Below are positions 35,948 to 45,403 of a DNA stretch of 64,000 nt, piece by piece (position 1 is the stretch's first letter; each line of letters begins with the position of its first letter). The translations under genes and the position numbers were made by a program. The stretch is from Mumia sp. ZJ1417 (GTDB taxonomy: Bacteria; Actinomycetota; Actinomycetes; Propionibacteriales; Nocardioidaceae), in assembly GCF_014127285.1 (NCBI RefSeq), contig NZ_CP059901.1, forward strand, positions 3,410,001 to 3,474,000, in the 5' to 3' direction. Below the pieces are notes generated by a model. The model was not told the origin of the DNA. It was given only the letters and a program-made list of their open reading frames with translations, and did no database searches.

Positions 35948-36294
35948 GTGGAACGGTTGCAGCGGATCGCACGACAGCAGGGCGGGAGCTCGCGCTCGTC
36001 GACGGCCGTCGGGCAGAGGTCGACTTCCTGTGGCCGGTGCAGCGCCTGGTGGTCGAGTTCGACGGGCGGGTCACGTACGACGACGATGACGAGGACGAGG
36101 CCAGGACGACCGTCTGGGCCCAGAAGAAGCGTGAGCTGAAGGTCCGAGATCTCGGATACCACGTTGTCCGGCTGACGTGGGCCGACCTGGCCCCCGAGAA
36201 CGCCGAGCGCACGGCAGCGCGACTGCGTCGTGAGCTCGCGCGAGCACAGCGCCTGTACGGCCACCTCAGCGTCGGTTCGTCCAGGACGCCGTGA
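35948..36294 (+). pseudogene. Remnant of an AbiEi/DUF559-type protein with internal deletion
   Basis: A GTG at 35948 opens a frame reading VERLQRIARQQGG, like the first helix of AbiEi-type antitoxin-related proteins. The sequence then changes frame. In another frame it continues as LVDGRRAEVDFLWPVQRLVV and EFDGRV, later VVRLTWADL. This is the C-terminal endonuclease-like (DUF559-type) domain of the same class of about 300-residue proteins. The central portion is missing and the two halves are out of frame. This is best explained as a gene destroyed by an internal deletion. No intact start serves the C-terminal half. The 160 bases between it and the deaminase gene show nothing else. Confidence 0.55.
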
Positions 36295-36333
36295 GGGTCA
36301 AGACGTCGCTGAGCGAGCGGGAGCCGGTCGGGC

Positions 36334-37365
36334 TCAGAGCTCGGTGCCGACGAGGACCGGCTCGTTCTCCAGGCGTACGCCGAACTTCGCCTCGACCCCG
36401 TCGCGGATCTCGCGAGCCAGTGCGAGGAGCTCGTAGCCGGTGGCGCCGCCACGGTTGGTGAGCGCGAGGCTGTGCTTGGTGGAGACGCGGGCCGCCGTCT
36501 CGCCGTACCCCTTGCCGAAGCCGGCGTGTTCGATCAGCCACGCGGCGCTGGTCTTGACACGCCCGTCGGGCTGCCCGAAGCGCGGCGCGTCAGCAGGCAG
36601 CGCACCTGCGGCGTCGGCCGACAGGACCGGGTTGGTGAAGAACGACCCCGCGCTCCACGTGTCGTGGTCGTCCGGATCGAGCACCATGCCCTTGCCGGCA
36701 CGCAGGTCGAGGACGGCGTCGCGGACGTCCGCGAGCGGCGCACGGTCGCCGACCGCGATGCCGAGGGTCTTGGCCAGCTCGGCGTACCGGACCGGGGCGC
36801 CGAGCGAGCCGAGCTCGAGCTGGAAGGTGACCTCGAGCACGACGTGGCGTCCGGGCTCGGCCTTGAAGCGGCTCGTGCGGTAGCCGAAGCCGCAGTCGAC
36901 CGCGGAGTACGTGACCACACGCCGGTCGCGGCGGTCGTAGGTACGGACCCGGGCGATGGTTTGGGCGACGTCCTGGCCGTAGGCACCGACGTTCTGGATC
37001 GGCGTGGCTCCGACCCGTCCGGGGATGCCGGAGAGGGTCTCGATGCCGACCCACTCCTGTTCGACGGCGTGAGCGACGAAGTCGTCCCACACCTCCCCCG
37101 CGGCGACCGTCAGGGTGGCACCGCTGCAGCGGTCGACGTCGGCGACCAGGCCCTGGGTACGGATGAGGACGACGGTGCCGTCGAAGCCCTCGTCGGCGAC
37201 GACGACGTTGCTGCCGCCCCCGAGCAGGAGGACCCGCTCACCGGCCTCGTCGAGCGCGCGGACGGTGTCGACAAGATCGTCGGCGTCCGTCACCTCGACG
37301 ATCTCACGGGCGGGTCCGCCGATCCGCAGCGTCGTGAGCGGGGCGAGGACGGTCAGGTCACGCAT
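36334..37365 (-). CDS. murB: UDP-N-acetylenolpyruvoylglucosamine reductase
   Basis: MurB reduces UDP-GlcNAc-enolpyruvate to UDP-MurNAc with FAD and NADPH in peptidoglycan synthesis. The ATG at 37365 has GGGAG 8 bases upstream and gives 343 residues. FAD-binding motifs include LLLGGGSNVVVADEG and IPGRVGATPIQNVGAYGQD. The catalytic Ser region reads AGSFFTNPVLS and the C-terminal Glu lies in ENEPVLVG. It is on the minus strand after rpmG, separated by a hairpin, so it probably has its own promoter or readthrough. Placement near rpmG is common in actinobacteria. Confidence 0.97.
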   Translation of the reverse strand: MRDLTVLAPLTTLRIGGPAREIVEVTDADDLVDTVRALDEAGERVLLLGGGSNVVVADEGFDGTVVLIRTQGLVADVDRCSGATLTVAAGEVWDDFVAHAVEQEWVGIETLSGIPGRVGATPIQNVGAYGQDVAQTIARVRTYDRRDRRVVTYSAVDCGFGYRTSRFKAEPGRHVVLEVTFQLELGSLGAPVRYAELAKTLGIAVGDRAPLADVRDAVLDLRAGKGMVLDPDDHDTWSAGSFFTNPVLSADAAGALPADAPRFGQPDGRVKTSAAWLIEHAGFGKGYGETAARVSTKHSLALTNRGGATGYELLALAREIRDGVEAKFGVRLENEPVLVGTEL

Positions 37366-37385
37366 CGAGAAGGCTCCCAACATGA

Positions 37386-37421
37386 CACCAGGGTCCGCGC
37401 CTGTTCGGCGGGACCCTGGTG
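37386..37421 (-). terminator. rpmG terminator
   Basis: A perfect 11-bp stem (CACCAGGGTCC and complement) encloses a smaller CGCC/GGCG hairpin. It lies 34 bases beyond the rpmG stop and before murB. Confidence 0.8.
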
Positions 37422-37455
37422 AACGGTGTGTACGTGGGAAGTCGTACGAGGTGGG

Positions 37456-37626
37456 TCAGCGGGTCTCGCGGTGGACCGTGTGACGACGCTCGTGCGGGCA
37501 GAACTTCTTGAGGTCGAGGCGATCGGGATCGTTGCGACGGTTCTTCTTGGTGATGTAGTTGCGTCGCTTGCACTCGGTGCACGCCAAGGTGATCTTGGGG
37601 CGGATGTCAGAGCTCTTGCTGGCCAC
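37456..37626 (-). CDS. rpmG: 50S ribosomal protein L33
   Basis: This is a small ribosomal protein of 56 residues starting at GTG 37626. It reads [18 protein letters not shown] at the N-terminus and [18 protein letters not shown] further on, matching actinobacterial L33. The first zinc pair (Cys16, Cys19 in CTEC) is intact. Where relatives have a second CxxC, this protein has CPHERRH, so only Cys43 remains and nearby His residues would have to complete the site. It lies immediately downstream of the tRNA-Thr and tRNA-Met genes and is probably cotranscribed with them. Confidence 0.95.
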   Translation of the reverse strand: MASKSSDIRPKITLACTECKRRNYITKKNRRNDPDRLDLKKFCPHERRHTVHRETR

Positions 37627-37669
37627 GAGTCTGCCTCTTCTTCGCTGGAACTGCTTCTGTCGTCTTTTG

Positions 37670-37743
37670 TAGCGGGGGCGGGACTCGAACCCGCGACACC
37701 ACGATTATGAGCCGTGTGCTCTAACCACCTGAGCTACCCCGCC
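37670..37743 (-). tRNA. tRNA-Met (CAT)
   Basis: This is a 74-base cloverleaf with acceptor GGCGGGG/CCCCGCT, D arm GCTCAGGTGGTTAGAGC, anticodon loop CTCATAA and T arm GCGGGTTCGAGTCCCGC. The first acceptor pair is G-U rather than mismatched, and the features fit elongator Met. CCA is not encoded. Confidence 0.95.
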
Positions 37744-37796
37744 ATGCGTCATCCCGCCGCCCTTCGCACCGGGCGGAGGGAGCGGGTGAGACTCAG

Positions 37797-37869
37797 AGCC
37801 CCTTTACGGAATCGAACCGTAGACCTTCTCCTTACCATGGAGACGCTCTGCCGACTGAGCTAAAGGGGC
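37797..37869 (-). tRNA. tRNA-Thr (GGT)
   Basis: This is a 73-base cloverleaf with acceptor GCCCCTT/AAGGGGC, D arm GCTCAGTCGGCAGAGC, anticodon loop ATGGTAA (anticodon GGT) and T arm TACGGTTCGATTCCGTA. CCA is not encoded. It is the first gene of the tRNA-Thr, tRNA-Met, rpmG group. Confidence 0.97.
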
Positions 37870-37889
37870 GATCGGCGAACCGAGAAGCA

Positions 37890-37918
37890 AAGATACACGG
37901 CCGCTGCGACGAACCGAA
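37890..37918 (-). promoter_or_regulatory. Putative promoter for tRNA-Thr, tRNA-Met and rpmG
   Basis: TTCGGT (37913-37918) and TATCTT (37890-37895) are 17 bases apart on the minus strand, with 20 bases between the -10 and the tRNA 5' end. The -35 is weak. Confidence 0.4.
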
Positions 37919-37959
37919 ATCGGGGGTCTCCCCCATGATTCCGGTCACATAATACGACC

Positions 37960-39126
37960 ATGCCCACCTGTCGTACGGCGCTCGCGGCCGCAGCCCTGCT
38001 GCTCGTCAGCGCCTGCAGCTCCGGCGGCAGCGGATCGATGTCCGGTGACCCGACGGCAGCCCCGACGACGAGCCCGACGAGCGCCGCGCCGACCGACGTC
38101 GTGCCCGGTGACGACTGGGCGACGATCGACCCGGTGACCGCCGGCTTCGACCCCGCGGCGCTGCGTGCGCTCGACCGCGACCAGGCCGCCGCCGGGTCCT
38201 CTTGCGTCGTCGTGACCCGCGACGGCGCGCTCGTCCACGAGGCGACCTTCGGCGACGCGGACCGCGACTCGACGGGCCCCGCGTTCTCGGTCACGAAGTC
38301 GTTCACGTCCGTCCTGGTGGGCATCGCCGCCGACGAGGGCCTCCTCGAGCTCGACGACCGGGCGTCCGCGTACGTCCGCGCCTGGCGGGGCACGCCGGCG
38401 GCGCGGGTCACGATCCGCGACCTCCTCGCGAACGTGTCCGGCCGGCACTGGGACTTCGCCACCGACTACCAGCAGATGGCGATCGCCGCGCGTGACAAGA
38501 CCGCCTTCTCGATCGCGCTCGCGCAGGACGCCCGGCCGGGCACGGTCTGGCGCTACAACAACGCCGCGATCCAGACCCTCGACGAGGTGCTCCAGGTCGC
38601 CACCGGGAAGAACCCTCGCGAGTACGCCCAGGAGAAGCTCCTCGGCCCGCTCGGGATGTCGCGCACGTCCTGGAGCGAGGACGCGGCGGGCAACACCCTG
38701 ATGTTCTCGGGCGTCGACGCGTCGTGCCTCGACCTGGCGCGGCTCGGGCTGCTCATGATGCGCGACGGACGCTGGGACGAACGCCAGGTCGTCTCCTCCG
38801 CGTACGTGGAGCAGGCCACCGGACGGTCCTCGTCCCCGCTCAACGCCGCGTACGGGCTGCTGTGGTGGGTCAACCGCAAGGGGCCCGTCCACGGGGCGCG
38901 TACGGCCTCCGGAGCCGGTGCGGACGCCGGGGAGGCTCCCACCCGCAGCCGGCTCGCACCACACGCGCCGAAGGACGCGTTCTGGGCGCTCGGTCTGGGC
39001 AGCCAGATCGTCGCCGTGGTGCCCTCGGACGGGATCGTGGCCGTACGGATGGGCGCGGCCCCGCAGGACCCGCAGGCCCTGTCGGCGGACGCCTTCACCG
39101 CCGACGTCCTCGACGCGATGCGATGA
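37960..39126 (+). CDS. Serine beta-lactamase-family lipoprotein
   Basis: This 388-residue exported serine hydrolase belongs to the beta-lactamase/penicillin-binding (class C-like) family. A lipoprotein signal ends in LVSAC (Cys19), then a Thr/Pro/Ser linker. The catalytic SVTK lies at residues 110-113 and YNN at 199-201. Family members include beta-lactamases, D-Ala-D-Ala carboxypeptidases and esterases, so the activity is not settled. The start follows an AT-rich stretch, CATAATAC, by only a few bases, so a leaderless transcript is possible. Transcription ends at the shared hairpin 39153-39188. Confidence 0.85.
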   Translation: MPTCRTALAAAALLLVSACSSGGSGSMSGDPTAAPTTSPTSAAPTDVVPGDDWATIDPVTAGFDPAALRALDRDQAAAGSSCVVVTRDGALVHEATFGDADRDSTGPAFSVTKSFTSVLVGIAADEGLLELDDRASAYVRAWRGTPAARVTIRDLLANVSGRHWDFATDYQQMAIAARDKTAFSIALAQDARPGTVWRYNNAAIQTLDEVLQVATGKNPREYAQEKLLGPLGMSRTSWSEDAAGNTLMFSGVDASCLDLARLGLLMMRDGRWDERQVVSSAYVEQATGRSSSPLNAAYGLLWWVNRKGPVHGARTASGAGADAGEAPTRSRLAPHAPKDAFWALGLGSQIVAVVPSDGIVAVRMGAAPQDPQALSADAFTADVLDAMR

Positions 39127-39152
39127 GGCGCCCGCACGGTCCGCATAAGCGG

Positions 39153-39188
39153 ACGAGCCCGGCCCCGCACGTGCGGAACCGGGCTCGT
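39153..39188. terminator. Bidirectional terminator between beta-lactamase-like gene and tRNA-Tyr
   Basis: A 10-bp stem (ACGAGCCCGG and complement) with an inner CCGCAC/GTGCGG stem lies between the plus-strand gene ending at 39126 and the minus-strand tRNA-Tyr ending at 39195. It can serve both. Confidence 0.8.
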
Positions 39189-39194
39189 CGACCG

Positions 39195-39276
39195 TGGCAG
39201 GTGCAGGATTCGAACCTGCGAAGGCATTGCCGGCTGATTTACAGTCAGCTCCCATTGGCCGCTCGGGCAACCTGCC
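39195..39276 (-). tRNA. tRNA-Tyr (GTA)
   Basis: This is an 82-base class II tRNA with acceptor GGCAGGT/ACCTGCC, a long variable arm, anticodon loop CTGTAAA (anticodon GTA) and T arm GCAGGTTCGAATCCTGC. CCA is not encoded. Confidence 0.97.
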
Positions 39277-39373
39277 AGGGGTTGTTACTCTGCGCGAGCA
39301 ACAGCACGACTTTAGCGCAGCGCTCCAGCGCACCCGAAATCGGGTGACCAGCTGCCTGACCGAGAGGATCATC

Positions 39374-39868
39374 ATGGCCGCGGACTCGTCGTTCGACATC
39401 GTGAGCAAGCTGGACCACGCCGAGATCGACAACGCGATCAACCAGGCCGCGCGCGAGATCTCGACGCGGTACGACTTCAAGAACACCGGGGCCTCGATCG
39501 AGAAGAGCGGCTCCACCGACGTCGTCATCAAGGCCAACGCCGACGAGCGGGCCCTCGCCGTGCTCGACGTGCTCAAGGACAAGCTCGTCAAGCGGGGAGT
39601 CTCCCTCAAGACGCTGGAGGCGGGCGACCCCAAGCAGTCCGGCAAGGAGTCCGTCATCAACGGCACCTTCTCCGAGGGGATCACTCAGGAGCAGGCCAAG
39701 AAGGTCTCCAAGCTGATCCGTGAGGAGGGCCCCAAGGGCGTCAAGGTCCAGATCCAGGGCGACGAGCTGCGGGTCACGGGCAAGAAGCGCGACGAGCTGC
39801 AGGAGGTCATCGCCCTGGTCAAGGGCGCCGACCTCGACTTCGCGGTGCAGTTCGTCAACTACCGCTAG
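39374..39868 (+). CDS. YajQ-family nucleotide-binding protein
   Basis: This is a 164-residue member of the YajQ (UPF0234/DUF520) family. It begins with the conserved [12 protein letters not shown] and contains [13 protein letters not shown] and a second RNP-like repeat ([15 protein letters not shown]). These small proteins have two ferredoxin-like domains; some bind RNA or cyclic di-GMP. The ATG at 39374 has GAGAGG upstream; the open frame extends further but would cover the tRNA-Tyr gene. Its stop overlaps the convergent rnhA stop by four bases. Confidence 0.95.
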   Translation: MAADSSFDIVSKLDHAEIDNAINQAAREISTRYDFKNTGASIEKSGSTDVVIKANADERALAVLDVLKDKLVKRGVSLKTLEAGDPKQSGKESVINGTFSEGITQEQAKKVSKLIREEGPKGVKVQIQGDELRVTGKKRDELQEVIALVKGADLDFAVQFVNYR

Positions 39869-40323
39869 CGCGCCGCGCCGCCTTTCGCCTCGAGCGCGCC
39901 GCGGCCGGCGAGCTCGTCGGCGCGCTCGTTGCCAGGGTCGCCCGCGTGGCCCTTCACCCAGTGCCACCGCACGTCGTGCCGCTGGGCCGCCTCGTCGAGG
40001 CGGCGCCAGAGGTCCTCGTTCTTGACCGGCTGCTTGGCGGCGGTACGCCAGCCGTTGGCCTTCCATTTCGTGACCCACGACATGATCCCGTTGCGAACGT
40101 AGCTGCTGTCGGTGTGCAGGTCGACGCCCACCGGCCGGGTGAGGGTCTCGAGCGCCTGGATGGCCGCCATCAGCTCCATCCGGTTGTTGGTCGTTGCCGG
40201 GTCGCCCCCGTGGAGCTCTGCGACGTGGTCGCCATAGCGCAGCACGGCACCCCATCCACCCGGTCCTGGGTTGCCCAGGCAGGCGCCGTCGGTATGGATC
40301 GTCACTGTCGCTTCGTCGGGCAC
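39865..40323 (-). CDS. rnhA: Ribonuclease HI
   Basis: RNase HI cleaves the RNA strand of RNA-DNA hybrids. The 152-residue protein carries all catalytic residues: Asp12 (TDGAC), Glu50 (NNRMEL), Asp72 (TDSSYV), His126 (KGH) and Asp136 (ERADELA). It is a free-standing enzyme with no hybrid-binding or phosphatase extension. Its start lies 52 bases before the end of nuoN on the same strand, so it may be read through from the nuo operon. Confidence 0.96.
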   Translation of the reverse strand: MPDEATVTIHTDGACLGNPGPGGWGAVLRYGDHVAELHGGDPATTNNRMELMAAIQALETLTRPVGVDLHTDSSYVRNGIMSWVTKWKANGWRTAAKQPVKNEDLWRRLDEAAQRHDVRWHWVKGHAGDPGNERADELAGRGALEAKGGAAR

Positions 40324-40375
40324 ACCGGAACCCTAGTCACGCCAGGAGTCCCATCGGCGCTCGGGCGGGGGCGCG

Positions 40376-41806
40376 TCAGGGCAGAGGACCGAGAAGCAGC
40401 GTCGGAGCGATCGAGGTCGCGGCGAGAGCGACCGCGCCGACGACGACGACGGCGTACGCGAGCCGGGCCCCGCGCCCCTCGCGCACGCTGGTCACCGGGG
40501 GCGCGTCCGCCGCGTCGCCGACCCGGTCCGCAGGCGCGTACGCGACGACGACGAGCCGCAGGTAGTAGACCAGGCCGAGCGCGACGTTGACCGCCATCAC
40601 GCCCGCCAGCCAGGCGTACCCAGCGACGATGACGGGCTGGAGCACGACGTACTTCGCGACCAGCCCGATCACCGCCGGCGGGAACCCGGCGAGGGTGAGC
40701 AGCCCGAGCACGAGGGCGACGCCGAGCACCGGGTCTCGGCGGCCCGCACCAGCGAGGTGGGCGTAGGTGGTCCCCCCGAACCGGCGCAGCGCGACCGCCG
40801 CGACGGCGAAGACCGTGAGGTTGGCGATCGCATAGACCGCGAGGTAGCGCAGCGGCGCCGTCAGCACGATGTCGGCGCGGACGGCGAGTGCGACCATCGG
40901 GGCCAGGACGAATCCGCCCTGCGCGATCGACGACCATGCCAGCATCCCGACGAGGTCGCGCTGAGCCAGGGCCCCGATGTTGCCGACCGTCATCGAGAGC
41001 GCAGCGACGAGGGCGACGAAGAGGTCCCAGCGAGGCTGCAGCGACACCAGCGGGTACGCGAGGACGACGAGGAGCGCGGCGAGCGCGCCGCCCTTGGAGA
41101 CCACCGACAAGAAGCCGGCGACCGGGATCGGGGCGCCGCGGTAGGCATCGGGGATCCACAGGTGGAACGGCACGGCGCCGACCTTGAAGACCAGGCCCAC
41201 GAGGAGCAGGACGACGACCGCGGCGGCGACGCGGGCCGGGGCCTCGGACGTCTGCAGGGCCGCGTACACACCGTCGTAGGTCAGGGTGCCGGTCAGCCCG
41301 TAGAGCAGCGAGAGCCCCATCAGCGTGACCGCGGTGGCGGTGGCCGACGCGAGGAAGAACGTCCACGCCGAGCTCACCGACTCGCGGCGGTCGCGGCGCA
41401 TCGCGACCAGGGCGATCGAGGGGAGCGACAACAGCTCGAGGGCGACCACCAAGGTCACGAAGTCCTGCGCGGCGGCAAGGGTCAGAGCTCCAGCGGTGGC
41501 CGAGAGGACCAGGAACGTCGACTCCCCCGGCGGCATCGCGGGGTCGTCCTCGAGCGACTGCGTGAGGACCACCACGACCAGCGCCGACACCAGGAGGACC
41601 CACGAGAAGCCGGCGACGAGCGGACCGCTCGAGCCCGTGTCGGCGAGCCACGCCCCGGCCGCGAGCAGCGACGCCCCGGCGACGACACCCTGGCGGCGCC
41701 ACCCGCCCGCGGGCCAGAACGCGTCCACGAGCAGCGCGACGATCGCGCCGACGGCCACCATCAGCGGCACGCCGACCGAGGCCCAGTCGACGGCGTCCGG
41801 GGTCAT
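40376..41806 (-). CDS. nuoN: NADH-quinone oxidoreductase subunit N homologue
   Basis: NuoN is one of the three antiporter-like membrane subunits that pump protons in complex I. The 476-residue protein has about 14 helices. Motifs include FLVLSATAGALTLAAAQDFVTLVVALEL with the conserved Glu, PFHLWIPDAYRGAPIPV, SKGGALAAL with the key Lys, and GFPPAVIGLVAKYVVL. It overlaps the nuoM stop by four bases (ATGA) and ends the ten-gene cluster. Being complete, it suggests proton translocation is retained. Confidence 0.95.
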   Translation of the reverse strand: MTPDAVDWASVGVPLMVAVGAIVALLVDAFWPAGGWRRQGVVAGASLLAAGAWLADTGSSGPLVAGFSWVLLVSALVVVVLTQSLEDDPAMPPGESTFLVLSATAGALTLAAAQDFVTLVVALELLSLPSIALVAMRRDRRESVSSAWTFFLASATATAVTLMGLSLLYGLTGTLTYDGVYAALQTSEAPARVAAAVVVLLLVGLVFKVGAVPFHLWIPDAYRGAPIPVAGFLSVVSKGGALAALLVVLAYPLVSLQPRWDLFVALVAALSMTVGNIGALAQRDLVGMLAWSSIAQGGFVLAPMVALAVRADIVLTAPLRYLAVYAIANLTVFAVAAVALRRFGGTTYAHLAGAGRRDPVLGVALVLGLLTLAGFPPAVIGLVAKYVVLQPVIVAGYAWLAGVMAVNVALGLVYYLRLVVVAYAPADRVGDAADAPPVTSVREGRGARLAYAVVVVGAVALAATSIAPTLLLGPLP

Positions 41807-43314
41807 CGTCCGCTCCCGAGGATCGCCGGGATACTCGGCTCGACCACGCCCATCACGAGGCCCGGCGCCAGCCCGAGGAGCAGCACGGCGACGATGAGGA
41901 CGGCGGCGATGCCCCGCTCGGAGCCCGCGAGGTCGAGGTCGGCGTCATGCGGGGTCGGCACGCCTTGGAGGGTGCGCCGGATCATCCGCAGGAAGTAGGC
42001 CGACGTCAGCAGCACACCGACGAGCGCGGCGACGAGCAGGACGCCCGCGAGCACCGGGACGAGCCCCGCTCCGGAGTCCACCGCCGCCTCGTACGCGCTG
42101 CGCAGCGCCATCATCTCCCCCCAGAAGCCGGCCAGCCCCGGAAGTCCGAGGCTCGCGAACGCCGCGAAGGCCAGCACCACGGCGAGCGCCGGCATGCGGG
42201 CGTACAGGCCCCTCCCGAGCACGGCCATCTCGGCGCTGCCGAAGCGACGCTTGAGCGAACCCGCGTTGAAGAACAGGAGCCCGGTCACCACACCGTGGGC
42301 AACGCTGGCGAACACCGCCGCGGCGACGCCGATGTCGGTGAGCGTGGCGATGCCGAGGACGACGAAGCCCATGTGGCCGACGCTCGAGTACGCGATGAGG
42401 CGCTTGAGGTCACTCTGCCGCAGGCACGCGAGCGCAGCCACGACGATGCCGATCACGCCGAGCACCCCCAACCACGGGGCGAGCTCGCGCGCCGGGCCCG
42501 GCAGCACCGAGACGAGCACGCGGAGCAGCCCGTACGTGCCGAGCTTGAGGAACACGGCCGCCAGGAGGACCGAGCCCACCGTCGGGGCCTTCGCGTGGGC
42601 GTCGGGGAGCCACAGGTGGAACGGCCAGATCGGCGTCTTGACCGCGAGTCCGACCGCGATCATGGACGCCGCGAACAGCGCCCAGCCGCCGTCGAGCACG
42701 CCCGAGCGCGCGGCCAGCTCAGGGATCTGGAGCGTGCCGGTCAGCGCCCACACGGTCACGAACCCGACCAGCATGAACGCCGACCCGATGACGGTGTAGA
42801 GCAGGAAGCGCGTGGCGGCGACCCGGCGTCCGACCGGGTCGCGCGGGTCTCCCCAGCGCGCGATCACGAACCACATCGGGATCAGCGCCAGCTCGAAGAA
42901 CACGAAGAAGAGCAGCAGGTCGAGCGACGCGAACACCCCGATCGCCGCCGACAGCACGACCATCACGAGCGCGACCAGGGCGGGCGTCGCGTTGTCGCCT
43001 GCCGGCGGATCGTCGACGAGTGCCCAGCACACGAGGGCCGAGAGCAGAGTCGTCATCAGCAGCAGCGGGAAGGAGATGCCGTCCATCCCGAGGTGGAGGT
43101 GCACTCCGATCGCCCGGACCCACACCACGTCGATCTCGGAGGCGTACCCTCCGCCGTCGTGCACGAGCCACGCCCCGAGGACGAACAGCCCGGAAAGGAC
43201 CGATGCGGCCACGCCGGCACGCGCGGCGACGCGGTCGGTCACCATCGTGCGGGCGAGCCCCAGAAGGGCCGCTGTCAGCGCAGGAACCCCGAGCGCGACG
43301 ACGAGCCCGTTCAT
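41803..43314 (-). CDS. nuoM: NADH-quinone oxidoreductase subunit M homologue
   Basis: This is a proton-pumping antiporter-like subunit of 503 residues. The ATG at 43314 overlaps the nuoL stop (ATGA), so upstream in-frame starts are excluded. Conserved segments are GMDGISFPLLLMT, LFFVFFELALIPMW with the key Glu, PIWPFHLWLPDAHAKAP, KLGTYGLLR and SSVGHMGFV. About 14 helices are predicted by eye. Confidence 0.95.
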   Translation of the reverse strand: MNGLVVALGVPALTAALLGLARTMVTDRVAARAGVAASVLSGLFVLGAWLVHDGGGYASEIDVVWVRAIGVHLHLGMDGISFPLLLMTTLLSALVCWALVDDPPAGDNATPALVALVMVVLSAAIGVFASLDLLLFFVFFELALIPMWFVIARWGDPRDPVGRRVAATRFLLYTVIGSAFMLVGFVTVWALTGTLQIPELAARSGVLDGGWALFAASMIAVGLAVKTPIWPFHLWLPDAHAKAPTVGSVLLAAVFLKLGTYGLLRVLVSVLPGPARELAPWLGVLGVIGIVVAALACLRQSDLKRLIAYSSVGHMGFVVLGIATLTDIGVAAAVFASVAHGVVTGLLFFNAGSLKRRFGSAEMAVLGRGLYARMPALAVVLAFAAFASLGLPGLAGFWGEMMALRSAYEAAVDSGAGLVPVLAGVLLVAALVGVLLTSAYFLRMIRRTLQGVPTPHDADLDLAGSERGIAAVLIVAVLLLGLAPGLVMGVVEPSIPAILGSGR

Positions 43315-45074
43315 CGGACCACCACCAGGCCCGCGATCACGAGCACTCCGACGGCGAGCACGGTGACGTAGACCTGGGCGTTGCCGGACTGGGCACGCGC
43401 GAACCCCTTGGAGAGGGCCACCGTCACCCACGCGGCCGCCCGCGGGTAGAACCCGAGGATGTCGCGGTCGGTCGCCACCACGACGTCACCCGCCCCGCGA
43501 GCAGCCACGCCCGCACGGTCGTACGCGACGTCCATCGCGAGCTCGCGGTCGAACGCCGGACGGACGGCTCCGAGCAGGTCGGCGGGGTCGCGACCGGCGG
43601 CCACCGTGCGCCAGGCAAGCCACCCCGCGGCGACGACCAGGACCGTCGTCACAAGACCGGTCAGCGGTTCGAGCGGCATCGCCAGGCTCAGCAGGAGGCT
43701 CACCGCCGCGAGCACGACCAGCGGACCGACCATCAGCGGCGGGGCCTCGTGGAGGGCGGGCGACCGCGATCCCGCCTCAGCCATCGCCGTACGGCCCTCG
43801 CCGCCGACGAACGTGACCCACCAGGTGCGGAAGGCGTAGACGACTGTCACGACCGCGGTCACCAGCCCGCACGCGAGCACCAGCGCGGCCACGGCGGGCG
43901 CGACGGGCGCCTCGTGCCCGATCCCGTGCCACGCCGCCTCGATCACGGCGTCCTTGCTGAAGAACCCGACCGTCGGCACGACCCCGGCGAGCGCCGCGAA
44001 CCCGATCGTGGCCGTCACGAACGTCCACGGCATCACCGCGCGCAGACCGCCCAGGTCCGACAGGGCCGTCGAGCCGACGGCGTGCGCGACCGACCCGGCC
44101 GCGAGGAACAGCAGCGCCTTGAACGCGCCGTGGGACAGCAGGTGGTCGATGCCCGCGTCGTAGCCGCCGACCGACAGGGCCGCGAACATGTACGCCAGCT
44201 GGCTGACGGTCGACCAGGCCAGCACCCGCTTGAGGTCGCGCGACGTCAGCGCGAAGAGCGCGGCCAGCAGCATCGTCACGCATGCGATGACCGCGAGCAC
44301 CGTCATCGTCACCGCCGAGGCGGCGAGCACGGGATAGAGGCGTGCGACGAGGAAGACGCCCGCCGCGACCATCGTCGCCGCGTGGATGAGGGCGCTGATC
44401 GGTGTCGGGCCCGGCATCGCGTCGGCGAGCCAGGTGTGCAGCGGGAACTGCGCCGACTTGCCGACGACCGCGAGGACGAGCAGCAGGCCGATCCAGGTGA
44501 GCCCCTCGGGCGCACCCGGCGACGCCATCGCCGTGAGGACCTCGCTGATCTCGTACGTCCCGAACGTGTGGCCGATCCCGAAGATCGCCACCAGCAGGCC
44601 GAGGTCGCCGATCCGGGTCAGGAGGAAGGCCTTCACGGCCCCGGCGCGTGCTGGGGAGAGCTCCCAGTGATGGCTGATCAGCAGGTAAGAGCACAGGCCC
44701 ATGACCTCCCAGCCCACCAGCAGCATCCACAGGTTGTCGGCGGTCACGACGGTGGCCATCGCGATGAGGAAGAGCTGGATGATCGTCGCGTAGGCGCGGT
44801 AGCGCGAGTCGCCTGCCATGTACGCGACGGAGTAGATCTGGACGAGCAGTCCGACACCGGCCGCGAGCAGCAGCATCACCGCACTGAGGTGGTCGACGAA
44901 GAATGTCACCGAGACGCCGAGGAGATCGCCGCCGTCGACGAGGGTGGTCTGCGCGCCCGCCGGCACGCCGTACGGCCCGGTCCGCTCGCCGAGCTGCGGG
45001 AACGCGACGACCGCCGCGCACACGGCGAGCAGCGCGGTGATCGCGACCGTCGACGCGCTGTCACGGCGCCTCAC
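43311..45074 (-). CDS. nuoL: NADH-quinone oxidoreductase subunit L homologue
   Basis: This is the distal antiporter-like subunit, 587 residues. Motifs include [76 protein letters not shown] and [15 protein letters not shown]. The C-terminal lateral helix region is present though somewhat shorter than in the E. coli protein (613 residues). It overlaps nuoK (45071-45074) and nuoM by four bases each. Confidence 0.95.
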   Translation of the reverse strand: MRRRDSASTVAITALLAVCAAVVAFPQLGERTGPYGVPAGAQTTLVDGGDLLGVSVTFFVDHLSAVMLLLAAGVGLLVQIYSVAYMAGDSRYRAYATIIQLFLIAMATVVTADNLWMLLVGWEVMGLCSYLLISHHWELSPARAGAVKAFLLTRIGDLGLLVAIFGIGHTFGTYEISEVLTAMASPGAPEGLTWIGLLLVLAVVGKSAQFPLHTWLADAMPGPTPISALIHAATMVAAGVFLVARLYPVLAASAVTMTVLAVIACVTMLLAALFALTSRDLKRVLAWSTVSQLAYMFAALSVGGYDAGIDHLLSHGAFKALLFLAAGSVAHAVGSTALSDLGGLRAVMPWTFVTATIGFAALAGVVPTVGFFSKDAVIEAAWHGIGHEAPVAPAVAALVLACGLVTAVVTVVYAFRTWWVTFVGGEGRTAMAEAGSRSPALHEAPPLMVGPLVVLAAVSLLLSLAMPLEPLTGLVTTVLVVAAGWLAWRTVAAGRDPADLLGAVRPAFDRELAMDVAYDRAGVAARGAGDVVVATDRDILGFYPRAAAWVTVALSKGFARAQSGNAQVYVTVLAVGVLVIAGLVVVR

Positions 45075-45403
45075 AGCTCGTCACCCCCGTCCGGCATCAC
45101 CTGAGGGAGGCTCTCCTGGCCGTCGACGTCGGCGTTGCCGACCGTACGGAACAGCACGAGCACGAGCGCGAGGCCCAGGCCGATCTCTGCCGCGGCGAGG
45201 GCGATCACGAACAGCGTGAGCGACTGGCCCGTGTGCAGCGTGTCGGCCCACCAGGTGTCGAACGCGACGAGGTTGAGGTTGACGGCGTTGAGCATCAGCT
45301 CGACACCCAGCAGCACCATCACCGCGTGCCGCCGGGCCAGCACCGCGTACAGGCCGAGACCGAACAGGCCGCACGAGACGGTCAGCGGGAGCATCAGCGG
45401 CAT
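45071..45403 (-). CDS. nuoK: NADH-quinone oxidoreductase subunit K homologue
   Basis: This small three-helix membrane subunit has 110 residues. The buried Glu residues are present in [18 protein letters not shown] and in [15 protein letters not shown]. The ATG at 45403 shares its A with the nuoJ TGA. The C-terminal hydrophilic tail, ending [10 protein letters not shown], is slightly longer than usual. Confidence 0.95.
   Translation of the reverse strand: MPLMLPLTVSCGLFGLGLYAVLARRHAVMVLLGVELMLNAVNLNLVAFDTWWADTLHTGQSLTLFVIALAAAEIGLGLALVLVLFRTVGNADVDGQESLPQVMPDGGDEL

Noticed and set aside
39194-39373. An N-terminal extension of the YajQ-family protein
   Set aside because: It would cover the tRNA-Tyr gene; the ATG at 39374 gives the family length.
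43020-45104. A 694-residue plus-strand frame over nuoL/nuoM
   Set aside because: Arg/Pro/His-rich composition and complete overlap with nuo genes whose products match their families.
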